From Chloroflexota bacterium (lineage in GTDB: Bacteria > Chloroflexota > Dehalococcoidia > GIF9 > UBA5629): a DNA stretch of 5,219 bases. The DNA lies in contig JAPLHL010000076.1 of NCBI GenBank assembly GCA_026389655.1, forward strand, positions 1 to 5,219, in the 5' to 3' direction. Below are positions 1-5,219 of this stretch, in pieces. The translations under genes and the position numbers were made by a program. Each line of letters begins with the position of its first letter. The first letter of the stretch is position 1. The notes below the pieces were generated by a model, which saw only the letters and a program-made list of their open reading frames with translations, was not told where the DNA came from and made no database searches.

Positions 1-50
1 AATTTCTGCTACCGGTAACAGGACCTTGCATTAATACGAACAAATAAATA

Positions 51-662
51 TCAGCGGAAAAACAACCTCAAAACAAGTCCATATGTTTCCTTGCACTTTT
101 TCTTGTCCCCATTCCTATAGCGGTACGGCAGGTAGCTAACCAGAGCTATAATACCTGCCGCCACACTTTCACTGTCACCTTTAACCAGTTGCCCGGCTTC
201 CTGCACATCTTCAACCAGCAAACGGAATTTCCTGTCATACGCTTCGCGGACCCTTTTAATCTTCTTGCGCATTTCAGAGGGGACAAAATTCGTAGTCCTG
301 TAGATAATGGTTATCATGTAGCTATAATCGTAATTGAAATCTATGTGTGCTTCTATTACTTTCTTCAATATTCCCACAGGTTCCACGCCTGGTGTTTCCC
401 ATGCCGGATTGACACTCTCCAGGAATAAATCATGGTTCCAGAGCAACAACTCTCCCAGCAGCGTCCCCTTAGATGGGAAATAATGGTATATCAAACCCTT
501 GGTAGCGCCGATCTTATCAGCTATATCATCTAGAGAGACCGATTCATAGCTGTTTTCCGCAAACAGCCGGGCAGCGGTATCCATGATAAGCTCTTTATTC
601 ATTTGAACTGATTTACGCCGGATACTGGAATTATCACGAATTACTTCAGCTGACTTTGTCAT
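51..662 (-). CDS. TetR/AcrR-family transcriptional regulator
   Basis: This is a DNA-binding repressor of the TetR family, about 203 residues, a normal family length. The N-terminal helix-turn-helix lies at about residues 40-62 and has the family pattern, with SLDDIADKIGATKGLIYHYF followed by PSKGTLL. The C-terminal two-thirds is the variable helical ligand-binding and dimer domain and does not reveal the ligand. I chose the ATG at 662, which has a GGAG 11 bases upstream. An in-frame GTG at 674 would add four residues but has no ribosome binding site. The gene ends in TGA at 51-53. It is the last gene of the minus-strand run, but a 248-base gap separates it from the dehydrogenase, so it probably has its own promoter. 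The perfect inverted repeat at 722-743, upstream of the start, is a likely autoregulatory operator. The effector is unknown; an acyl-CoA or related compound is only a guess from the neighbours. Confidence 0.93.
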   Translation of the reverse strand: MTKSAEVIRDNSSIRRKSVQMNKELIMDTAARLFAENSYESVSLDDIADKIGATKGLIYHYFPSKGTLLGELLLWNHDLFLESVNPAWETPGVEPVGILKKVIEAHIDFNYDYSYMITIIYRTTNFVPSEMRKKIKRVREAYDRKFRLLVEDVQEAGQLVKGDSESVAAGIIALVSYLPYRYRNGDKKKCKETYGLVLRLFFR

Positions 663-674
663 TCTTTCTGTCAC

Positions 675-910
675 TCCATATCATAAACAGTGTATCTTGT
701 ATCGCATAGATCGTATATTTTGTCAGTATGGTAACATACTGACTGGTATATTGTCTATTTATCCTACCTTATGATCTCAAGCTCCTGTTCACATGACTGC
801 TAGCATTAGCTCTTCCGATTGAGTAGCTTGTCTAGCATCTTCTCATCGAAAAATACGATGCAAATTAGGCGATTTCAACAAGATCCTTAGTGCAGAATGC
901 CATAATAAAT
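675..910. other. Intergenic region between dehydrogenase and TetR gene
   Basis: This gap holds the inverted repeat at 722-743 and a small hairpin (CATCG at 844-848, CGATG at 856-860, 7-base loop). The hairpin is not followed by a T-run on the minus strand, so it is not a convincing terminator for the dehydrogenase gene. Only short open stretches are present, none with a supported start. No gene is called here. Confidence 0.5.
722..743. promoter_or_regulatory. Perfect 9-bp inverted repeat, candidate TetR operator
   Basis: The arms GTCAGTATG (722-730) and CATACTGAC (735-743) are exact reverse complements around a GTAA spacer. The site lies about 60 bases upstream of the start of the TetR-family gene. 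Its length and symmetry are typical of operators bound by TetR dimers, which often regulate their own gene. No convincing -10/-35 pair could be fixed around it. Binding by this particular regulator is inference. Confidence 0.6.
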
Positions 911-1930
911 TCATGGTTTTACAACGACTTTAATTGATTCGTCAGGTCGGGCCTGGACGGCAAAAGCTTCATTGATTCTATCCAGCGGAAATATATGAGT
1001 TACCAGTTTCTTGAAATCGATGATGTGCCCGTTTACCGCTGCTGCCGAGGCAGGGTAATCGCCTCCAACAAAGCCGGTGATCGTTAGCCATTTATCAGTA
1101 ACGGTAACGGGGTTGAACTCGAATGCTTCCGTGAATACGCCCACCTGCACCAATTTGCCGCCATAGCGCAGCGTTTTCAAGGCTGTGAAGAATGGTTTCC
1201 TGACACCGGTGCATTCCAGTGCCAGATCGAGTCCGCGGCCGCTGGTAGCTTCAGAAATACGTCTGGAAACGTCATCTTCGGTCGCATTGATTAGCACGTT
1301 AGCGCCCAGGTTGCCCGCTGTGCGCAGACGCAGCCTGGATGTCTCAGAAACAATTATGTTAGAAACACCTCGCGCCTTCAATGCTACAATACAAGACAAC
1401 CCGATTATCCCTGCGCCAAAAACGGCGACAACGTCGGACTGGCGGGGATTTGCTTGCGCTGCAGCAAGGTAGCCTACACCAAAAGGTTCTATAAGCGCAC
1501 CTTCTTCACAAGTGATATCGTCAGCTAATTTGAACACCGTTCTATTAAGTGCAGCAAAAGGCACGGAGACATATTCTGCATATGCTCCATTGATATCAAT
1601 GCCGCCTGATCCCTGCCTCGGGCATAACTCATAAAAGCCGGCCTTGCACATAGCTCATGCGAAGCATGGCTGTAAACTAATACCGGACACACGGTCGCCT
1701 ACCCTAATATCCTTGACCTCGTCGCCTACTTCAGCTACATTTCCACTGAATTCATGTCCCATAACCGTGCCGGGGCGCATGCGCTTGCCTCCCAACCTGT
1801 AGAAATGCAGATCAGATCCGCATATTCCGCAGGCCTCGACCTTAACTATGATCCCTTTTTGGGATAGCTTCGGCTTGTCTAACTCCTCAACTCGAGTGTC
1901 ATTAGGCCCGTAAAATACTGCTGCTTTCAT
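911..1930 (-). CDS. Zinc-dependent medium-chain alcohol/polyol dehydrogenase with in-frame TGA at a zinc cysteine
   Basis: This is a medium-chain dehydrogenase/reductase of the threonine/sorbitol/butanediol dehydrogenase type, oxidising an alcohol with NAD(P); the substrate is not readable from sequence. Read through the TGA at 1655-1657 it has 339 residues, the usual family length. Catalytic zinc ligands are visible: Cys37 in CGICGSDLH, His59-Glu60 in GHEFSG, and Glu148 in ALIEPFG. The structural zinc motif C-x2-C-x2-C-x7-C is present as Cys89, TGA at 92, Cys95 and Cys103. The Rossmann motif GAGIIG is at 172-177, and an acidic residue after the second strand (Glu196) favours NAD. The ATG at 1930 has AGGAGG (1937-1942) 6 bases upstream. 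Both halves are in one frame and all other motifs are intact. The TGA may encode selenocysteine, or be a nonsense mutation or sequencing error that disrupts the gene. An ATG at 1651 just after the TGA has no ribosome binding site, so separate translation of the C-terminal part is unlikely. Confidence 0.85.
1655..1657 (-). other. In-frame TGA replacing a structural-zinc cysteine codon
   Basis: The codon is TGA on the minus strand, residue 92 of the dehydrogenase. The flanking residues are PCFA before it and AMCKAGFYELC after it, which places it exactly at the second cysteine of the C-x2-C-x2-C-x7-C structural zinc site. A TGC or TGT cysteine codon differs from TGA by one base. Selenocysteine insertion, mutation or read error are all compatible. 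Confidence 0.9.
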
Positions 1931-1936
1931 TTCTTG

Positions 1937-1942
1937 CCTCCT
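1937..1942 (-). promoter_or_regulatory. Ribosome binding site of the zinc dehydrogenase
   Basis: AGGAGG on the minus strand, 6 bases before the ATG at 1930. A perfect Shine-Dalgarno core at this spacing fixes the start and indicates that the gene was made to be translated well, despite the internal TGA. Confidence 0.85.
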
Positions 1943-1963
1943 GACAAGTGCATTAACGTCCTT

Positions 1964-1977
1964 TGTGACATGTTACA
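1964..1977. promoter_or_regulatory. Near-palindrome upstream of the zinc dehydrogenase
   Basis: TGTGACATGTTACA is a 14-base dyad with 6 of 7 base pairs matching, about 34 bases upstream of the dehydrogenase start and inside the 103-base gap after the FMN-protein gene. The minus strand reads GTAACAT here, a 7-mer that also occurs inside the inverted repeat near the TetR gene (731-737). It may be a regulator site, but it is short and could be chance. Confidence 0.3.
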
Positions 1978-2033
1978 CTAGGCAATTGCACTACTTTGTT
2001 AAAGCAACGTAGCAGGTAATTTTGCCGCAGATT

Positions 2034-3146
2034 CTATTTCAAAAGCTTCTTAGGAACATCCCTCAGAATGTTTTCGGCTTCGGTGACAATTTGCTGAACC
2101 ATATTGTTAACTTTGGGCATATCCTTAATCCGCTGGGCGGCTTCCCCGGCAGCCATAAGTGCTTTTTCCTTGTTTCCTTCGAATGTGGCTTTTATAGATT
2201 CAATCTCATACATAATCAAATTCATATCGATGGTGGAGAAATCATCAGGAGTACCCAGGAAAACTCCCGGCGATTTCTGGAGTGTATTTTGGGCGTGCTC
2301 AATGCTGCGCGGCGTTTTCAGCCAGCGGGCAGGCCCGACAAATCCGCGCGCTATCAACGTCCCCCTGTCTTCTGCAGCTACTACACTCTCTTTCCAGATC
2401 TGATGGAAATCGCTTTCCTGTGTTGCCAGGAAGCGTGTTCCCATCTGTGCCCCGTCAGCGCCCATAACCAGCGCAGCGGCCAGCGTCTTGCCGTCGCAGA
2501 ATCCGCCGGCGCCGCAAACAAGAGTGTCCTTGTCGGAGACAGTCTCCACCACAGCCGGAAGCAGAATCATCGAATGGACCGGTTCCCACGAGGTGTGAAA
2601 ACCGCCTTCATGTCCGGAAGCTACTATCACATCAACGCCGGCCTTTTTACACCGTAAAGCCCCTTTGACTGAGGGGACGACATGCATCCAGGTAAAGCCT
2701 CCTCCCTTTATCTTGTCTTTCAATCCGACCGGGTCGCCGGCCGAAGTAAATATAACCTTAAAATGCTTTTTAATGTCAGGGTTCTCTTCTCTTACTCGGA
2801 TAGCGGTATCGATCATAATATTTGCCTGCAAGCGGAGTTCTGCTGATACCATCACATTGATGCCGAAAATACCACCTTTATCTTTCACCAGCCTGTATGT
2901 CCGTTTCAGCACTTTTTCCAGGATTGTACCCATATCGTCATCGAAATCGGCTTCCGCGGTTTCCACAAAGGCCTTGTAAACCCACGGCTGAAAATCTTTA
3001 TCAAAGATACCGCTTGTAGAAAGCAGTCCCAGAACACCAGCGTTTGCCGCAGCAACACATAGATTATTATTGCTGAACGGCCCCATTCCAGCCTGTATAA
3101 TCGGATATTTGATCCCAACCAGGTCGCACAATCTTGATTTAATCAT
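2034..3146 (-). CDS. FMN-dependent nitronate monooxygenase / enoyl reductase-like protein
   Basis: This 370-residue TIM-barrel flavoprotein belongs to the nitronate monooxygenase (2-nitropropane dioxygenase) family, which also includes FabK-type enoyl-ACP reductases. The N-terminus has the family pattern KYPIIQAGMGP (13-23). The segment ASGHEGGFH (176-184) matches the family GxEAGGH motif, with His184 at the position of the catalytic histidine. The FMN phosphate-binding loops are GAGGFCDGK (212-220) and GADGAQMGTRF (229-239). The C-terminal 90 residues are helical and less conserved. The ATG at 3146 has AAGGAG (3152-3157) 5 bases upstream; the gene ends in TAG. It lies 103 bases upstream of the zinc dehydrogenase on the same strand, so the two may be co-transcribed, and diverges from the dehydratase gene. 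In a setting of acyl-CoA enzymes, a role as a reductase or as a protector against nitronates are both possible; the family name should not be taken as proven function. Confidence 0.88.
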   Translation of the reverse strand: MIKSRLCDLVGIKYPIIQAGMGPFSNNNLCVAAANAGVLGLLSTSGIFDKDFQPWVYKAFVETAEADFDDDMGTILEKVLKRTYRLVKDKGGIFGINVMVSAELRLQANIMIDTAIRVREENPDIKKHFKVIFTSAGDPVGLKDKIKGGGFTWMHVVPSVKGALRCKKAGVDVIVASGHEGGFHTSWEPVHSMILLPAVVETVSDKDTLVCGAGGFCDGKTLAAALVMGADGAQMGTRFLATQESDFHQIWKESVVAAEDRGTLIARGFVGPARWLKTPRSIEHAQNTLQKSPGVFLGTPDDFSTIDMNLIMYEIESIKATFEGNKEKALMAAGEAAQRIKDMPKVNNMVQQIVTEAENILRDVPKKLLK

Positions 3147-3325
3147 TTCATCTCCTTAAAACTTAGTATAAGATTGCCCAATATTGAAGTTTGTTTTACT
3201 GCACATAATATGATAATGGCGGGATTTTGAGTTTTGTTAACACCGCCCGATAAAGCTGCTGTTATGGTGACTTTCTTTACCATGCTTTACCTACTTGCTC
3301 TCTTTTTATAGATGATGGTCGCTAG

Positions 3326-3354
3326 TTGACTAAAATATTTTTGTGTTATACTAT
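3326..3354 (+). promoter_or_regulatory. Putative sigma-70-type promoter for the dehydratase gene
   Basis: TTGACT (3326-3331) matches five of six bases of the -35 consensus and is followed after 17 bases by TACTAT (3349-3354), four of six for the -10. An overlapping TATACT (3347-3352) is a better -10 but leaves only 15 bases of spacing. Transcription would begin near 3361, giving a leader of about 120 bases before the ATG at 3483. Confidence 0.5.
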
Positions 3355-3355
3355 A

Positions 3356-3383
3356 TGGTATTGATACATACCAATGCGTATCA
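3356..3383. promoter_or_regulatory. Overlapping inverted repeats at the expected transcription start
   Basis: TGGTAT (3356-3361) pairs with ATACCA (3368-3373), and TGATAC (3362-3367) pairs with GTATCA (3378-3383). Both dyads sit just downstream of the putative -10 element, where a bound repressor would block transcription. The 7-mer TATGGTA (3354-3360) also occurs in the inverted repeat upstream of the TetR gene (727-733), so the same regulator could bind both. That link is weak. Confidence 0.4.
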
Positions 3384-3471
3384 CATTAGCATACTTGCAT
3401 CGATGTGTCAATATACTAATTACCTTCAAAGAAGATAGTATGAAACTAAATAGGGACGTCGTCATAGTATT

Positions 3472-3478
3472 AAGGAGG
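3472..3478 (+). promoter_or_regulatory. Ribosome binding site of the dehydratase gene
   Basis: AAGGAGG lies 4 bases before the ATG at 3483 and settles the start. The two AGG triplets are also Arg codons of the small overlapping upstream frame. Confidence 0.85.
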
Positions 3479-3482
3479 ATAA

Positions 3483-4961
3483 ATGGCTAAAGGCAAACTT
3501 AGAACAAAGAAAGAATATCTCGATGCACTGGCTAAAAAACGCCGCAATATTTATTTCGACGGCAACCTCATCGACCGCACCGACGAGCTGCAGATGACCT
3601 GCATAAATACCATGAGCATCCCTTACGAGCTCGCCCAGGACCCCCAGCACAGCGACCTCATGCTGGCTAAGAGCCACATCACAGGGGAGACTATCAACCG
3701 TTTCACCCATATCCACCAGAACAAAGAGGACCTGCACAAAAAGCAGGACATGACTCGTATGACCTGCCAGCTGGCGGGCGGCTGCATACAACGCTGCATG
3801 GGCATAGACGGCACCAATGCCTGCAACGCAATTTCGTACGAGGCTGACAAGGCCAATAACGGGTCCACGGAATACCACAAGAATTTCCTCAAGTGGCTTG
3901 AGCGTTTCCAGAAGGAAGACCTGATTGGATGTTGCGCCCAGACCGATGTTAAAGGTGACAGGATGAAACGCCCCAGCCAGCAGGCGGATCCCGACCTTTA
4001 CCTGCACGTCGTTGAGCGCAAGAGCGACGGCATCGTAGTGAGGGGATGCAAGGTGCACAACTCTGAAGCATCGATAGCCGATGAAATTATCGTTGTGCCC
4101 ACGCGGGCGCTCCTCCCCGAAGAAAAAGACTATGCAGTGGCCTTCGCCATTCCCGCCGACTGGGAAGGCATCAAGCAGGTGGTAACGATACATAACCTCA
4201 GGGAACGCAAGCATTACAAGAAGGGGTTCATGCAGGGCGCAACCGACTCCTATACTATCTTCGACAATGTATTTATCCCCTGGGAGCGCGTTTTTATCTG
4301 CGGTGAAACCATTCACGGCGCAGTCGGCGCATTGCTCTTCGCACTTTTCCATCGCCACAGCTATTCGGGCTGCAAACCTGCGATCGGCGATATGATGCTG
4401 GGTACCGTTGCCCTCGCTGCTGAATATAACGGCATAGCCAAGGCATCCCATGTTAAAGATAAATTGGCCGAGATCATCATGACCAGCGAACTGGGATACG
4501 CCGCTGGTTACACGGCCTCCGACCTGGGCAAGCCGGAAGTCTATATGCCCGGCTTCGGCTTTGTGCCATATGGCCCGGGCAGCTACATACCCAATTCAAT
4601 TTACTGCAACGTGGGGCGCTGCCTCACCGGCGAGGCAGTCTATCGCGAGGCTGAAATACTCTGTGATATCAGCGGCGGCGTCACAGCTACATTCCCTCAC
4701 GAGGGCGATTTCCTCAATCCCGAAACATCGGAACTGCTCAAGAAATACACCATGCGCAACCCCAATATAAACATAGATGATGCCATCAAATTGTGGATGC
4801 ATGCCGGGGACCTGCTCTGTTCCGCTTCAGGCGGGATCATGCTGGTAGGCAACTATCACGGCGGCGGCTCGCCGGTGATGGAGAGCATCGCTATCACAAC
4901 GCAATATGACATTGAAGCACGTAAGAAAATGGTAAAGCGGATAGCCGGCATTAAAAGCTGA
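3483..4961 (+). CDS. 4-hydroxybutyryl-CoA dehydratase-like [4Fe-4S]/FAD enzyme
   Basis: This 492-residue protein matches in length and along its sequence the 4-hydroxybutyryl-CoA dehydratase / vinylacetyl-CoA isomerase family, related to 4-hydroxyphenylacetate 3-hydroxylase. The characterised enzyme turns 4-hydroxybutyryl-CoA into crotonyl-CoA by a ketyl-radical route in a cytoplasmic homotetramer with one FAD and one [4Fe-4S] per subunit. The cluster ligands known from Clostridium aminobutyricum (Cys99, Cys103, His292, Cys299) are present as Cys101 and Cys105 in CIQRC, and His290 and Cys297 in HRHSYSGC. Tyr294 and Lys298 are also kept. The C-terminus KRIAGIKS matches the family end. However, the residue aligned by eye to Glu455 is Gly456 (VGNYHGGGSP), and the one aligned to Glu257 is Asp255, so the substrate may differ. 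The gene ends in TGA. A thiolase follows after 59 bases and is probably in the same operon. The family membership is firm; the exact substrate is not. Confidence 0.9.
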   Translation: MAKGKLRTKKEYLDALAKKRRNIYFDGNLIDRTDELQMTCINTMSIPYELAQDPQHSDLMLAKSHITGETINRFTHIHQNKEDLHKKQDMTRMTCQLAGGCIQRCMGIDGTNACNAISYEADKANNGSTEYHKNFLKWLERFQKEDLIGCCAQTDVKGDRMKRPSQQADPDLYLHVVERKSDGIVVRGCKVHNSEASIADEIIVVPTRALLPEEKDYAVAFAIPADWEGIKQVVTIHNLRERKHYKKGFMQGATDSYTIFDNVFIPWERVFICGETIHGAVGALLFALFHRHSYSGCKPAIGDMMLGTVALAAEYNGIAKASHVKDKLAEIIMTSELGYAAGYTASDLGKPEVYMPGFGFVPYGPGSYIPNSIYCNVGRCLTGEAVYREAEILCDISGGVTATFPHEGDFLNPETSELLKKYTMRNPNINIDDAIKLWMHAGDLLCSASGGIMLVGNYHGGGSPVMESIAITTQYDIEARKKMVKRIAGIKS

Positions 4962-5010
4962 GTTTAAATTATATAGATTTTAACTAGTGCCAATATGGAC
5001 CTTACTGTAT

Positions 5011-5015
5011 AGGAG
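5011..5015 (+). promoter_or_regulatory. Ribosome binding site of the thiolase gene
   Basis: AGGAG lies 5 bases before the ATG at 5021 and supports that start. The 59-base gap after the dehydratase stop shows no clear terminator, which fits co-transcription. Confidence 0.75.
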
Positions 5016-5020
5016 TGAAC

Positions 5021-5219
5021 ATGAAAGCAAGAAATGTAGTTATCGTCGATGGGGTACGGACTCCTTTTGCCAGGGGTGGAAAAGGCAAGTTTGAAGCCAC
5101 GCGAATGGATGAGCTTGGGGCTCAAGTTATCAGGTCTCTACTGCAGAGAAACCCGAAAGTCAAACCGACTATGATTCATGATTTTGGTATCGGTATGGGC
5201 GAACAAACGCCAGAAGCAG
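5021..5219 (+). CDS. Thiolase (acetyl-CoA acyltransferase), N-terminal part, cut by window end
   Basis: The visible 66 residues start MKARNVVIVDGVRTPFARGG and continue with KGKFEATRMDELGAQVI, the hallmark N-terminus of thiolases (VRTPF, then a DL/EL helix). Thiolases cleave 3-ketoacyl-CoA with CoA, or condense two acyl-CoA units, using a cysteine found near residue 90, which lies beyond the window edge. The pattern RTPFARGGKG is closer to beta-oxidation thiolases than to biosynthetic acetoacetyl-CoA thiolases, but too little is visible to decide. Placed directly after the dehydratase-like gene, it would fit a route in which a hydroxyacyl-CoA is dehydrated, hydrated, oxidised and then split to shorter acyl-CoA units. 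Confidence 0.9.
   Translation, partial: MKARNVVIVDGVRTPFARGGKGKFEATRMDELGAQVIRSLLQRNPKVKPTMIHDFGIGMGEQTPEA

Larger units (their letters stand above)
3147..3482. promoter_or_regulatory. Divergent control region between FMN-protein and dehydratase genes
   Basis: This 336-base AT-rich stretch has no convincing gene. It must hold the start signals for the plus-strand dehydratase gene and probably for the minus-strand FMN-protein gene. On the plus side there is a recognisable promoter (3326-3354), two overlapping inverted repeats (3356-3383) and a strong ribosome binding site (3472-3478). On the minus side a TATACT close to the FMN-protein start is seen, but without a matching -35 element. A 16-codon open frame at 3440-3490 overlaps the dehydratase start. 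Confidence 0.6.

Noticed and set aside
844..860. Hairpin CATCG/CGATG as a terminator of the dehydrogenase gene
   Set aside because: The stem is only five pairs and is followed on the minus strand by AGAAG rather than a T-run.
792..901. Short open stretches after the dehydrogenase stop that might be a gene remnant
   Set aside because: The frames are 12-20 codons long, have no ribosome binding site and match no family I recognise.
911..1651. Separate gene encoding only the C-terminal 246 residues of the dehydrogenase
   Set aside because: The ATG at 1651 has no ribosome binding site, is two codons after the TGA in the same frame, and lies inside the structural zinc motif, so it is the continuation of one gene.
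2022..2657. 211-codon open frame on the plus strand
   Set aside because: It is antisense to the FMN-protein gene, whose motifs and ribosome binding site are convincing; the plus-strand product resembles no known family.
3462..4451. Long 329-codon open frame on the minus strand
   Set aside because: It lies entirely antisense to the well-supported dehydratase gene, shows no recognisable family pattern, and is explained by the codon bias of the true gene.
51..4961. Genome-wide reassignment of TGA to an amino acid
   Set aside because: TGA is the natural end of the TetR, dehydrogenase and dehydratase genes at the expected family lengths, and TGG codes for Trp.
4961..4985. AT-rich inverted repeat after the dehydratase stop as a terminator
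   Set aside because: The arms AGTTTAAA and TTTTAACT are almost purely A/T with a mismatch, too weak to act as an intrinsic terminator, and the thiolase ribosome binding site follows closely.

Overview
The window looks like bacterial chromosome from an anaerobe or facultative anaerobe that handles acyl-CoA compounds. It carries an oxygen-sensitive type of radical [4Fe-4S]/FAD dehydratase (4-hydroxybutyryl-CoA dehydratase family), the start of a thiolase, an FMN-dependent nitronate monooxygenase/enoyl reductase-type protein, a zinc-dependent medium-chain dehydrogenase and a TetR-family repressor. Strong AGGAGG-type ribosome binding sites and moderate GC content fit many lineages (Bacillota, Desulfobacterota, Chloroflexota); the sequence alone does not decide between them. 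There are no RNA genes, mobile elements, CRISPR arrays or long repeats.

Layout. The left part reads on the minus strand: TetR regulator (51-662), a 248-base gap holding a perfect 9-bp inverted repeat, the zinc dehydrogenase (911-1930), a 103-base gap, and the FMN protein (2034-3146). A 336-base divergent control region (3147-3482) follows. The right part reads on the plus strand: the 4-hydroxybutyryl-CoA dehydratase-like gene (3483-4961) and, 59 bases later, a thiolase cut by the window edge (5021 onward).

How they may work together (inference). The dehydratase family converts a 4-hydroxyacyl-CoA to an enoyl-CoA, and a thiolase cleaves or makes 3-ketoacyl-CoA, so the plus-strand pair looks like part of a short-chain acyl-CoA route. 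The two oxidoreductases on the other strand may supply or reduce related intermediates. The TetR protein is a candidate local regulator, since palindromic sequences lie upstream of three of the genes.

The most notable point is the zinc dehydrogenase. Its reading frame is intact from start to end except for one in-frame TGA (1655-1657), which falls exactly on the second cysteine of the four-cysteine structural zinc motif. This is what a selenocysteine codon at a cysteine position would look like, although a nonsense mutation or a sequencing error would look the same. TGA also serves as the terminal stop of three genes here, so a general reassignment of TGA is unlikely. A second point is that the dehydratase-like protein keeps all four Fe-S ligands but seems to lack one glutamate thought to be catalytic in the characterised enzyme, which may mean a different substrate.
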